Source: Blastomussa wellsi (Eukaryota > Cnidaria > Anthozoa > Scleractinia > Plerogyridae). Taken from it: DNA of 64,000 bases. The stretch spans positions 31,450,198 to 31,514,197 of the forward strand of contig OX393561.1 in NCBI GenBank assembly GCA_947652115.1, given 5' to 3'. Positions within the stretch are counted from its first letter, which is position 1. Each line of letters begins with the position of its first letter. The position numbers and the translations under genes are program-made. Positions 31,440-43,900 of the stretch are shown piece after piece. The notes below the pieces were generated by a model. The model had not been told where the DNA came from. It worked only from the letters and a program-made list of their open reading frames with translations, and searched no databases.

Positions 31440-32240
31440 TTTGTCAGGATCCTACTAACAGTAACATAGCGAAGTTATGATAAGTTTATGTGAACTTGCG
31501 AACAAGGCGTTGGTCGCATCAGATGCAATCATGATTGTTTTGAATTAAAAGGATGTCGCTTTGATTTCGAACAGTTAGCAGAGACCCAGGACCCGGCGTC
31601 CGCGGTTGCCGGTTCTTCCCGGAGGTCGCTGAGGCATTTTCTTTGTGTTCTCCATAGTATTTCACCTCTCACAAATTTTACACGGTAGACGAATGGCCCA
31701 CTCCGTGTTTGTGCCACAACATTTAATTATTTCATTCACAGATATTACGTGCTCACATTCACGGCTCCTCGTAATGTGCTGGGGCAAAAATGTCATATGA
31801 TTACTTATGAGAGACTCACAGCGGATTTTCTGGATTATTTCGTTAAGATCACATTTCAGGCACGTATCTTCAAGACTGAAAAGCAAGCTACGCACTTCAG
31901 TTTCTGCCCTATCGCTGAAACGACAGATCGGAGCCCAAGTTAAGGTAACAGTTTTTTTGTAGCCGAAGTAAGAAACCTTAAGTTTGAGAAACTAGACTAC
32001 GAGACGCGCAAAAGGAAAACCATGTAGCCTTTGCCTCGATATGCCACTCGCGGCTCGGTTGTATCTCGAGTCGCATTTATTGGCTATCATTGGCATACAT
32101 GTTTTCGCGCCGCGCGATAGGAAACTTATTTAAGAGCAGTCTAATGTATATAAGTACATTGCAAGTACACTGAACTGATCGAGAGCTCAAAACAGAATTG
32201 GTCAGGACCTGCATAAATCTGTAGATACATTGTATATCAA
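31440..32240. other. Intergenic sequence between the LINE fragment and the next element
   Basis: No gene, RNA or clear repeat recognised; mixed composition. Confidence 0.3.
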
Positions 32241-32735
32241 GAGGGTTTCAATGGGGTTAACCGTTAGCCGTAAAATGGCCAAATATGTAGCCGTTAGGCG
32301 TAAAAATGAAAGAATTTTAACTGTTAGCCGTAAAAAATGTTAACCTTAAAAAATCTAAATACAAAAGTAAAGGCCTCGAGAACTTTTTTGAGTCTGATGT
32401 GTTGTGCGCTTATGTGTTCTGGTAGCGAGAAAAGTCGATCGAAACCGGAATTTGTCGCATTTGTCGCGTCGTCGCGCTAGTTGACAAACGTTTTGATAGC
32501 TCTTGTATTTTACGAGTGTACACACACACAAAAAAATACTTTTTAATCTCAAAATGGTCCAAAGACTTTCAGTATGTTTTACAACAATGGAAATTAATAT
32601 TTAACTTCTTAAAACAATAGCAATTATTTTTTAACTTCGCCTGTTAACCGTAATGGAAAAAAATTAACCGTTAGCCGTAAAAAAGCCAAAAAATTAACCG
32701 TTAACCGTAAAAGCCACTACCCCATTGAGACCCTC
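32241..32735. mobile_element. 495-bp element with reiterated TTAGCCGTAAAA motif
   Basis: The 17-bp ends GAGGGTTTCAATGGGGT / ACCCCATTGAGACCCTC are inverted with one mismatch. Just inside both ends the word (T)TAACCGTTAGCCGTAAAA recurs at least seven times (32258-32350 and 32640-32715), like subterminal transposase-binding repeats. No coding capacity. Confidence 0.7.
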
Positions 32736-33423
32736 CATCAAGGTCAAGGGAGGATCAAGACGTTTGTTCTTTCTGTGTTATACAGACCAAAGTCCTTTCC
32801 CGATTCTTAAAAAGAAGCCCGGGTACCGCGCTCGTGACAAATATGATAATTTCACCTAGTTATCCTTTATTCACCTAGAAGTCTCTCTTTTCCTCTAAAG
32901 TCAGGCCCCATTTATATGATCTCGGGTACCTGAGACAACCCACCCTCCGAGTTACACCAACCATTTTATGTGATCTCACCCGGGCTGTCTCGGGGGGCGA
33001 GACAACTCGGGTAGCCGGCGAGTTGTCTCGTCTCAGCAGGTAGGTTAACCCTGGCAGACGGAACAACTTTTTCTCATATAAACACTTTGGCTCGCCTACC
33101 CGGGGCAACTGTTAACGTGCCGAGTGTCACGACGTCCTGTGTGCACTGATTTAGGGGCTTTCCTATTCAGGTTACGTGACTTGTAAAATGCGGCCGTTAT
33201 TTGAAACTTTCGAAGGATTCATTGATTGATCATCTGACCGTTAGAAAAATTCCTTAGGAAAAAAACTGGTAGTTAAGAAGGTCCCACGTACCTACCACAT
33301 ACATTAATGTGTCCTCTTCGTAACTTCCCGCATCTCTGAAGTTTAGTTTTGTCACCTGATTCAGTTTGCAAAATGCTGGCGGGTTTTGAAAATGTTGTTC
33401 TGTTCTTTATAGAACGCCGAAAT
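32736..33423. other. 5' flank of CTHRC1-like gene B
   Basis: Contains a GC-richer, partly palindromic stretch at 32900-33110 (catttatatgatctcgggta ... ctcatataaacactttgg), probably another MITE. No gene is seen. Promoter elements for gene B are not obvious. Confidence 0.3.
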
Positions 33424-36400
33424 ATGGGTTTGCTGATCATTTTGCTCGTCTCGTGTTTTATTCCAAACTTGGTGCTTTCCACAAAGCCGTCGGTAAGTTT
33501 TAGCTTCACTTTTGCCCTCCCAGGTGCAGGTATTGCCAGCAAGCGCAAAACTGCAAGGCTGACTACTTCACGTTGATTTCTCGTAGTAAGTTTTGTGTAT
33601 TTTTAGTAGTTTATTTTTACACTACGCGAAAAGCCAAATATTCGGGCCAGAATTCGCTCGAATACGAGTCGGCACACGCCTCGTATACTGTAATTTTCTC
33701 ACTTATTCTAGTACGCATGATTAACACTCTGGGTGTGCATCACGTTTTCAATATTGAATACTCGTGAATACTCCAGGGGCACTTCACGTATTCAAATCGA
33801 ATACTCCAGGTGTACTTCGCGTATAGCGTACGCCTTGAATACTCTAGGATACTCTAGGATTCTATGGCATCACACTGACATATTCGAGGCCAGAATACTC
33901 TAGAATATTTTTCATTTGGCGCAGTGTTAGCTGATGAGGTCTCTTGCAGATCCTAGGTAACTCAGCGGCATTATCGTTCGCGGTCCTTTGCAGTTTTCAG
34001 TATTACCAACAGGGTTATCAACCTCGTTCCCAGGGTCGTTTCCCTGGCTTGGGGGCACCAAGCCAGGGAAAAGACCCTGGGAACGAGGTTGCAGGGTTAT
34101 TTGGAACCGAACAATATTGTTTGTATTTTCGCTGTGCCAGGAGGCCTTTTGCGCGGGTCCGCGGTTCCATTTGGTCTGACTGCTTTGCCCGTTAGTCCAG
34201 TGTCTCCATATACCTCTGGCCTCCGGTTTTCTGCTTCTGTGTTATTACAAAAATATAGTTTTGGGAAAACTCACAGTATATAGTATGGAGCCGTAATCTT
34301 GTTGTCCTTCTTGGAGGCACCAATATGGGTGCCATAAAATCCAGCAAGAATCAATATCGTAGCAGTATACAGGACGCGTGTCATATAACTATGAACCTAG
34401 TAAAACGGCATAGCTCACCAAGACGTCTTCGTAGCTCAGTTGGTTACTCCGGGGGTACTCTCTTATATGGGCTATAAGGAGACGTGCCGCTGGATAGGGT
34501 ATTGTTTTTGAACCATCAACATCAATAGATCATTTGTTGGACTAGATATTAGCGCTATAGTATAAAATGACGGTTTAACTTGTCCTAACCGTTGATGTGT
34601 TTGACGTTATTTTTGTCCTAAACAGGGTTAGGGCTTCAGACCTCCAACAGCACCCCTATACCCAATGGAAATACCGTGTATAAATAAAGTTATCTTATCT
34701 TACAAAAGTCAAGTACCCCCGCCACCCCCCCCCCCAACCCGGTTTTTTTACAGCGCCCAAACGGTTTATGAGAGGTCATGGGATTCAAGTTTTTCGTTGT
34801 CCGACGCTCGTGACGTAATAGGCCACTTCGGAAAATACCATAATACTCTTTTTTTGTCCCCTAAAATTTTGCATAAGCTAAGCATTGTTTTTGTTTTCTC
34901 TTGGGACCATTGTAAGTCCCAAGAGAAACTGGAAACAATGTTTATGCAAAATTTTGGGGGGGACAAACAAAGAGTATTATGGTATTTTCCGAAGTGGCCT
35001 ATTAAATTTCATCTTTATCATTCATTCACCGAGCTGAAAAATTAACATGTCTCATTGTTTATCACAAGAATCGATATCATTCGCTTTCAGTTTCTAGCCG
35101 TTAAGCTCTTACTCTTCAGGTTTGATAGATATCAAAATTTAAATGGAGAGTTAAGTCTAGAGTATTTAAAAATAGTATCTTTCTGGATTTTAAAATTTTA
35201 TTTTAATGATGTTAGACGGTTACACCGGAACAGTAGAGAATGAAATACTTAATTGAGATGGACCTGAAACTAAGTGTTGACGTTTTATAAAAAGCCAATC
35301 ATATCAGTCTCTTCAATCATGCTTAGGATAACAACCAGTCGCCAACGTCCTTGCATTGTCCGACATGCTGTGGCGCTGGCGTGCCCGGTGTCCCTGGTGT
35401 TCCTGGGCTCAACGGAAGAGATGGGGCCAAGGGCGACCAAGGACCTGTTGGAGCCCTTGGAAAAATGGGACCTAAAGGCCCTGAAGGGCCCAAAGGAGAT
35501 CAGGGTGCAAAAGGCGAAGCAGCTTACGCGGTACCTCAGAGGAACTGGAAACAATGTGCGTGGAAGAGTCTCAACGACGGGAGAGACTATGGGCTGATAA
35601 AGGTGAGAGAAATTGAACAGTTGGTTCACTTTATGGCTTGTTACGCAATCTTCCTTTCCAACATTGGAGAGGTAGACTGTGTGATAAGCCAAAGGAGAGT
35701 CTGCGTAGGAGGTTATTTCTTTGCCAAAGTTTGTTTTGAAGGGAAATGTGGAGTAAAAAGATCAGACGCGATGGCCTGCTGGACTCCGCCGGGGGCATGC
35801 CGTTATTCCTCGGGCAGGAGCTTTCATGGCTTACAGTGCCGGGGTGGGAATAAGTGGGTACAGGGACACTGTAATTTGCAAGAACCTATTAAAAAGTACT
35901 AGGGGTATCCCTGCGATGCACTGTATCCCTTCTAAGTGGAAATAGAAATACCCATAGTACGGAGGTAAGCGCCGGCCTGATTCGGCAGGTTCGAACACAG
36001 ACTTAAACCAAGGTTAGACCCTGGTCAGACCTACTCTAGTGCCCAAACAGTCTTGAGATGATTCAAGAGCTCAAAAACTGAATTACCGTATCAGTAGATA
36101 GAACGGTTTTCAATTAAGCCTCGAAATTAATTAGCGAATTGCTTTGGTTTTGTATTACTACTCTCAGTGATTGGTTTAAAAATCTTGCGCAACTTTTTCA
36201 ACCAATCAGGAGTAGCAAAGCCAAAACCAATCGTGACTCGCGCGCGTACGTTTTCCCGCGCTTTGTGTCGGCTACGTGTAATTACTTTTAGTTTTGATTG
36301 GTTCACTGGATTGGTTTTACGACACTCAATGAAACTCGCTATAAAACATGTAAGGGTGACATACTTATTTTTTTTTGTTTAGGACTGTGTTTTCACCAAG

Positions 36401-36748
36401 CAGGCCCATAATACAGCTCTAAAAGTAGAGTACAATGGTGATTACAGGATAGCTTTCTGCCTGGACTGCTGCAAGCGCTGGTACTTCACTTTCAACGGCA
36501 TGGAATGTAACGGCCCTCTCGCCATAGATGGGCTTGTTCACGTCCATGTAAACCACGGCAAAACAGACTTCAACATGCACAAGACAACCCAGATTAGTGG
36601 CTACTGTCAGGGGATTCCCAAGGGTACCGTCCGAGTGGGAATTAATGTCGGAGACTGCGTGGGAAAGAAATCCGGATCCGATGCTTATACCGGGTGGAAC
36701 TCGGTGACCCGTATCATGATCGAGGAGGTCCCTCCACCACAGAAGTAG
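33424..36748 (+). CDS. CTHRC1: CTHRC1-like secreted collagen-repeat protein, gene B
   Basis: Three phase-0 exons: 33424-33492 (signal peptide MGLLIILLVSCFIPNLVLST; donor gtaagt), 35339-35602 (acceptor acaaccag; [20 protein letters not shown] and further GXX repeats, then RNWKQCAWKSLNDGRDYGLI; donor gtgaga) and 36383-36748 (acceptor tttgtttag; [51 protein letters not shown]; stop TAG). The product has 232 residues. The collagen repeat is 14 residues shorter than in gene A. Expected to be secreted, with a trimerising collagen stem. The pseudogene at 17.3 kb is closer to this gene than to gene A. An AATAAA lies at about 36939. An ATG at 33373 is in frame upstream, but 33424 matches the start used by gene A and yields a clean signal peptide. 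Confidence 0.92.
33640..33910 (+). repeat. Degenerate 'gaatactc' short-repeat cluster in intron 1 of gene B
   Basis: The words gaatactc, tcgaatac and actctaggata recur about ten times, with cacttcacgtattc variants. Non-coding. Confidence 0.5.
34019..34091. mobile_element. 73-bp palindromic mini-element with 9-bp direct repeats
   Basis: CAACCTCGTTCCCAGGGTC and its inverse complement fold on each other with almost no loop. The element is flanked by an exact CAGGGTTAT at 34010-34018 and 34092-34100, a target duplication of 8-9 bp. Confidence 0.85.
34423..34447 (+). repeat. Truncated tRNA-derived SINE head
   Basis: gtcttcgtagctcagttggtta matches a tRNA 5' half and A box. It is cut by a 'ctccgggggtactctc' repeat end. 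Confidence 0.4.
34818..35003. mobile_element. 186-bp MITE
   Basis: Long arms: aataggccacttcggaaaat ... and the inverse complement ending attttccgaagtggcctatt, with further inner pairing (attttgcataa / ttatgcaaaat; cttgggac / gtcccaag). It lies in intron 1 of gene B. Confidence 0.88.
35603..35902 (+). other. In-frame Cys-rich intronic extension of gene B exon 2
   Basis: If the exon 2 donor is not used, the frame stays open for 99 more codons to the TAG at 35900-35902. The added peptide has nine Cys, among them CVISQRRVCVGGYFF, CFEGKC, CWTPPGACRYSS and GHCNLQ. It could be an alternative terminal exon giving a secreted isoform without the CTHRC1 domain, or chance. No homology recognised. Confidence 0.3.
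36098..36345. mobile_element. MITE family M2, copy 1
   Basis: Contains attgctttggttttgtatta and its inverse-like agcaaagccaaaaccaatcg, with gacactcaatgaaa at the right end. Related copies are at 48846-49271 and 57216-57424. It lies in intron 2 of gene B. Confidence 0.65.
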
Positions 36749-37936
36749 CGGACCAACGTTGAAAGGAAGAACGCTTTAATGTTTACCCTCAGTGCTATAA
36801 CTGTTGTTGTGATTGAATGCTTACAGATTAAGAATTAGACGGGTTATTATTAGTGTGCAATTAAGAAGGGGATTTGTGCTATAGCGATTAAAGAGTTTTT
36901 GAAAAGACCGTTTCAGATTGTTATGTTTCTTACTTCGAAATAAAATAAGTTAAAGGGCGGCTTTTAAGTGTACTGGTCAATCTTGATCAATCATGAAATT
37001 TCAGATTTTGCACAGATTCTTTATCCTATTCTACTGAGCGTTTGAAACACACTCTTGTTGTACCTGCTGACTGCTGTAAGTCTTCATGAGTATTTTCTTT
37101 ACGTAATAACGTAAGGAAAACACAAGGTAAGTCATTTTTATTTGCATTCTTTTCCACATGTAGAATTTAGGGCAATTTTCGAACTTTTCTCATATATTCT
37201 CTTACATAATGTCATGTAAATGATATACAACGTATGGGCCGCCTGTGGGGAGGGGGGTGGGTATTATTCAGCATACATGCTAAAATTGGACGGCAGTGAT
37301 GAGAAGCTCTGTGTTGGGGCTCGCCTTTCCTAGCTATGTAAGACAGGACATGCAAAATTAATCCCTTCGATGTGGATATCATAGTACTGATTTCCATACA
37401 CATTTTTTATATTAGTTAGGGAATTTGTGCAAATATCAACACAATACAAACGAACTGATTTGTATTTAATTAAGCTTACTTGGGCCACTTTTCCATTTCG
37501 GAGTTATACTTCCGGTAAATAACCCATCTCCAGTGGGTCGTTCCGGTTTTCCTTTTTAAAAAACTTTCATTTATTCCGGGCAAGATTTTCTATACCCTGT
37601 GAAGATCGAAGGGACCTCTGCTCGCAGGTTAGATTTTCTAATGAAAGACGGGCAATAGTTGAACATATAAACCGTGAGGACTGAGGAGTCCTCGATCATT
37701 CGAAACGATCTCGATTTTCGCGCCAACGCGCCAAGATAAAATGAACACGGATAACCCACGGATAAAAGGGAATAGGGGGGACTGGGAAACCACTAAACCC
37801 AGACTCTCACGATCGCATAATACATTCTGATACACCAAGCTGTTCCTCGAAGTTTACTTTTTATATTTAATCTTTTTCTTTTTCAAATTTATGTTACCAC
37901 TCTTTTAAAGTTCACTTATTTACAAGAAATTTTAAC
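36749..37936. other. Gene B 3' UTR and intergenic DNA
   Basis: Polyadenylation signal AATAAA at about 36939. The 143-bp dispersed repeat copy 2 is at 37105-37247. No other gene signal is seen. Stretch 37490-37790 has no recognisable feature. Confidence 0.45.
37105..37247 (+). repeat. Dispersed 143-bp repeat, copy 2
   Basis: Near-identical to 14176-14318. It follows gene B as the first copy sits beside the CTHRC1-like pseudogene, so it may have been carried along in the duplication or belong to an element. Confidence 0.75.
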
Positions 37937-40900
37937 ATGGTCGTTAAGCGATGCCCAAACTGTGATCAAACGGTAAGTATTAAATATAAATCGTTTTCGA
38001 AATGTTAGAAGTATCACAAGCAACGCAGCTCGATTCTTGTTAATTTGATTTTTAAATGCGTTGTTATTAAATTAAGTTTAATGTTTTAAGACCTTTGCCT
38101 CCATCGCCTTTTAGCCTTCAGAGAAGAAGTAATTTAGCTTTCTCCCGGTTAAAATTTTCATACTTTACTTAAGCTTATATTTAATAGCTAACTGGTATTT
38201 GGCAGATAATATATCAAGTAAAGAATTCAACCACGATGTTTCACGACTATTAATAATTTGATTAGTTTAGCATTAGTTCACTGCGTTTAATAAAATCGGA
38301 TTAAACTCATCCTTTTTCGTGCTTCTCCTGAGATGTATTTTTTTAGATTTCAAAATTTCTGGCAAGCGTGCAATATACATCGAACTTGCAATCAAACACT
38401 AATATTAATTAAATTAATTTATCATTGAAGTTTAAAACCCTGAAATGTCTCAGATTATAAAATCTTTTAGTCACAAATACTTTCAGATGCTTTTGCCAGA
38501 TAAATGCAGGTTAAAATCATTTTTGAGCTTTTATGTACTTGCCCTAAAAGCTCCTAAAACTCTGTAAAACTTCAAAATTATTAAATAAATATATATTTTT
38601 AAGAACGATTATCAGAAATTACTAATCAAGCTGTTCGGTAATTGAACTTAATTGAACCTAATCCAACTTAAATGAACAATTGGGTTCAGCAAGTTCAATA
38701 ATTAAACACAAATAATTATCAAACCCAAACAATTGTGTTACAGTTTGATTGGGTTAGATATCCGAACCAATAGAATACAGTAGAACTCTATCAAACACAA
38801 TACAAACTTGTTTGATTAAAACTAATTTGTTTTCTTCAGCTTCCTGTGGCATGTAAGTCCTGCCCCTGCGGCCATGTTTTTATCAGCCGAAAACTACACC
38901 AGGCCCAGGTTAAGAAAGAAGGTATATGTACATTTCATTTTGCTTCAAAGTACCTTCACATATTCAATAAGCAATTGTTTTACATAATCATACACGGCGT
39001 TTTCCAACGACCACCACATATCGTATAATCAATCGCTTGATATTTATTGGTTTCCACATTTGTAGCAATTGAAGCAATTATACTATTCGATCTGAAACAG
39101 AGCAATACAATTCATGGTTGCGTAACTAGCTTACAATCTAGAACAACGATTTCACTGAAAAATAGAAACTCTTATCATGCTTTACTCACTTCTGTGGCGG
39201 GTCGTAGCTTAGAACAGGTTAGCCTCAGACTGGTTAGCTTGAATCTCTCTTATACAGGTGAGCAATACCGGTTAGCAAAAATACTTCTGAATGAATCCCG
39301 ACAACGTGTAAAAAACAGCATGCATAAAATCTAGTAATCTCAAAATGTCAATCAATGTCCTTAATCTTTAACTAATCATAAATGAATGTTTGTAATCACG
39401 ATTTAATTTCCGGTTCTGTTAACGAAACATCCTCCGCCCCGATAAGGGCGTAGTCCTTATCACCTAATCCTCTTTAATCGTATCCCTCTGCTGGGCAGAT
39501 GACCGCAATCTTTGTCACCGGACGACTGTAAATTCCCTTGGCCGTTTTCACCTTAACGTTACGTACTTTCCCGTCAGCTCCTGGAAATACGTCTACAATC
39601 CTGCCCATAGTCCATGAGCCTCGAACAGCATTCTCATCCGCCATCGTCACGACATCATCAATCCTGACGTTTCGACGTTCTACGCGCCACTTTCTCCTGG
39701 GGACAAGTGTGGGAAACACATCTCTCTTCCATCGTTTCCAGAAGGACTCAACAATTCTTTGGACGAATTCCACTCTATGTCGGGGATTTTTGGTTTGCTT
39801 GAAGGGCCCTTGTGGCACTTGTGATGTCGCCCGTCCCAACAGGATATCATTAGGGCAGATGTAGGCCCCGTCATCTGGGTCATTTGGAACTCTTCCGATA
39901 GGGCGTTGGTTAACCAAATTCGCGATTTCAAGCAGACACGTGTACAATTCTAATGGCATCAAAACTTGCTCCCCAATGGCCCCCTTGAGAGCACCTTTAC
40001 ACGTCTTGACGAGTGCTTCAGCACATCCATTCTGATGCGGTGCTGCTGGGGTTGTGAACTTCCATTCAATGCCTTTTTCTGCACAGAACTCGCGTAGCTT
40101 ATCGTCGTCAAAACCCTCGACCATTTCTCGTAGTTCTCTGGCGGCCCCGACCATCTGAGATTCATTGTCGCTCCTCATTACGGCTGGATAGCCACGAATG
40201 GAGAAGAACCTTCTTAAGACTTGCATAAATTCCATAGTGGAAAGGTCCACTGCCATCTCGAGATGAACCGCTCGGGTATTCAAACAAGTGAAAATCACAC
40301 CGTAATGCTTTGCGGTCTTGTTTCGTTCGACCTTGACCTTAAAGGGTCCAAAATAGTCACACGCTGTGTAGTGAAATGGTGGAGTTGAAGGTGCCAAACG
40401 AACTGAGGGGAGATCTGCCATCTGTTGAGTTTCAACTCTTCGCGCCATTTCTCGGCAAAATGCGCACTTAAATTTGACCGACTTGGCAAGTTTGCTGGCC
40501 TTCAGTATCCAGTATCTTGCTCTGATCTTGGCAGTCGTGCTTGCCACTCCACCGTGTCCACATTGGTGCATGTGTCTTGTTATTAGCAAGGAAATACTGT
40601 GCTCGTAGGGCAGAAGTGCAGGGTGTCTTGAGTCATATGACACTACAGCGTTGTCGACCCTACCACCAACTCTGATCACTCCTTTATCGTCGACGAAAGG
40701 GCTGAGAGCGTCAAATTCTTTCTTCTTCATTGGACTGTGTAAACTCGTCTGTGCGCGTTTAAGCCACAGAGTCTCAGCCTCTTGTAACTCACTGGGGGTA
40801 AGAGGACCATTTTGTCGTTGTCCTCCACTGCGTCTTGCTCGAACCCCCCGAGCCAATCTTTGGATTAGGGCAGTCACTCTGATCAGTCTTCTCCAGCTGG

Positions 40901-43900
40901 AAAATTTCTGGGGGTCAATTGCTTCGCCATTCTTGGGAGTGATCACTGTACCAACCATTTTCTCTTGGCGATATTCCATCTCGTCTTCTTTTGGAGTTAC
41001 TGGAACTGCATCCCGAGGCCATTCTGATTCGGGTAGCCGGAGAAAATCTGGTCCATTAGACCACCTCTTGTTTAAGTCCTGCACAGGTATCCCTCTCGAA
41101 ACGTCATCTGCTACATTGAACTCTCCTGGAATGTGTCGCCACTGAATTGGGTTAGAGTTACTTTGTATCTCACCGATTCTTGAGGATACAAAGGGTTTAA
41201 AGCTTCCAGACGTACTGCGAATCCATGCTAACACAATTGTGCTATCCGTGAAGAACATGACATCACTGAATTTAATTCTCGATTCCTCTTGAATTGTCTT
41301 CGCTAGACGAGATGCAAGTACGGCAGCTTGAAGCTCTAGGCGTGGGATGGTTAGCTGCTTTAGTGGCACCACTCTGGACTTGGCTGATATGAGCTTGACT
41401 TCATACTTGTTGTTCTCTCCCTTTTGCCGGATGTAGGCACAAGATCCGAAGGCCTCTCGTGATGCGTCAGAGAAAATGCACAGTGATGCGTCTTCATTAG
41501 CTCCGATGGTAAACAGACCTCTCGGGAAGGACACTTCATTAAGTTCCATCATCTCTTGGAAGAGTCTTGTCCACTGATCTTGAACTGCTGGTTCGAGCTC
41601 CTGGTCCCAGCCAATTCCTAACTGCCATAGGTGCTGGATCCCAATCTTCGCTCTGATGAGGAATGCAGAAGCTAGCCCGATAGGATCGTAAATACGAGCT
41701 ACTTTACTCAGTATCATCCGCTTGGTCAACGTGGCTGCTCTCTGATCTGTGACCTCTGATGCCTTTATCAAGTCTGGCCTGACTTTAAAACGAAGCTCAT
41801 CAGTTCCGTGATTCCATACAACTCCTATAACCTTGTCTTCTTGTGTTCCTCCTTCGAATACTTCCGTTACATCCGAATTCTTTTTCACTTCGTTCCCCTT
41901 TGACATATCTTTGTTCGAAATCCAACCTTTAACACTGAACCCTCCTTTGGCCAGAACGCTATCAATGTCATTACTTAGTTCTCGCGCTTTTTCAACAGTG
42001 TCAACAGAGTCACAAATATCGTCCATATAGACGTTGTTAGTTCGAACCTCGGCCGCTTCTGGGTTTGTGGCTTGACTTTCTTGCGCTGTTTTGCGAAGAG
42101 CAATCTGCGCCATTGCCGGGGCTGGCTTGTCTCCAAAGGTTAACACCGTCTTGGCATACACGTCTGGTTCTCGGTTAGGGTCTAAATTCCTCCACAGGAA
42201 ATGGTGAACGTGTTGATCTTGAGGTGGTATCAAGACTCGGTGATACATCTTGGAAATATCGCCGACCAAGGCTACTTCTCTCTCTCTAAACCGCAAAACA
42301 ACTCCAAACAGATTGTTAAGCATGTCCGGACCTTTCATCCAGTAGTCGTTAAGCTGGTGACCTTGAAACATACACGATGAATTAAACACTATCCTGACAG
42401 GTGTACTCTTCTTTTCAGGCCTAACGATTGCATGATGAGGTATGTAATGAACTGGACCCTGGTAGTTTTCATCTTCTTCTTTCGTCAACTTTCTGCAAAA
42501 GTTCATTTCCAGCATCTCCTTCATCTGTGCGTCGTAGGCTTCTGCATGATCTGGACAGGATTTAAGCCGGCGTTCCGTTGATACTAATCGTTTCAGTGCC
42601 AGGGACTTGTTGTCTGGAAGGAGGTTTGGATCCCTTCTCCATGGATAGGGTATCATCCACTGGTTACCGACTTTCTGGCATGAGTCTTCAATGATTTTTA
42701 ACTCCTCCCTTTCCACTTGAGTAAGCCTATCAGCTTCACATACGCAGGGCTTAACAGCGACGCCCATGGTCTCGGTCTTCCAGAAGTCTGTCAGATCAAC
42801 AGGCATCTCAAACTTCACATGAAGTATGCGACTGGATTCCAGCATTTCCCCTGATGAACCGCCAAAAACCACCCATCCCAGTGGTGTACTCCTGGCTACC
42901 AGCTGTCCAGCCTGCCTACTTTCGCCGGTGTGCATATGGGCGTGGTCTATTCCAATCAACAGGTCAACTTGTCCTTTTCCTCTACGAAGCTTCTCATTTT
43001 TAAGTCCCAAACGTTCAGTAATTTGAGACATCTGGACAGCCGTAACCTCTTCACTGATGCTGGGTATCCCGATAGCCTTTATGGAGTATCTGCTACCGTC
43101 ATCCAAAGATTCAACTGGCACGCGGTACACCTTGGTTTGCACGAATTCCTCATCGCCACCGACCTTCGTTATGGTCACAGAAGTATCCTTTCCTTTGAGC
43201 CCAAGTGTCAAGGCAGTATCGTTCCTAATCAAGCTTACTTGAGCCCCTGTATCGAACAGGACATTTGCACGTTTCTGGATGCCATCTTGACCAAGGATAT
43301 TTGCTGTGATAATTGGCAGAAGTGCGCTGCTGGTTTCCGTTGTAGCTGCGATTGTGATTTTGATGGCTTTACTCTTGTGAAGGAGAATGTGATGAAACTG
43401 GGTACACTGAGCTCCGTTCTCTTCTATAGTACATTGCTGTCTTCGACTGCAGTTTGTAATTCGATGATCCCGTCCTGCTCTCTTTAAACAACTGAAACAT
43501 ACATGATTCTCTTTAGCTTTTTTCAGTCGATCATCAATACTGAGAGCAGCAAATTTAGGACACTGGTCCGGCCAATGGGTGGAGTTCCTGCATAGCTAGC
43601 ATCTGTGATTGGTCGGCTTCGTCAGCTTCGTGTCTTCGCCACCTTGAGCTTGAAGATGGTTGACTTTGCGTAGGCTGTTTGAACTCGATCTTAAGGGGGC
43701 GGTAGCACGCATGCATGATTTCATTTCCACTGACATCCATTCCATGAGCCCTTTCAGCGAAGCTGACTTTCCTTCTCGTTCAAGATCCCTCGACCACACC
43801 TTTCTATCATCTGCGCACATTTTCTGCTCGATTATCGATAACATATGGCTGTTATCCATATCTTGAGGGACTCCGACTTCTTTGAGCGTATTGTAACAAC

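Noticed and set aside
39047..39334. 95-codon frame present twice (also at 45004-45291)
   Set aside because: It lies in the BEL LTRs on the strand opposite to transcription; identity reflects LTR identity, not a gene.
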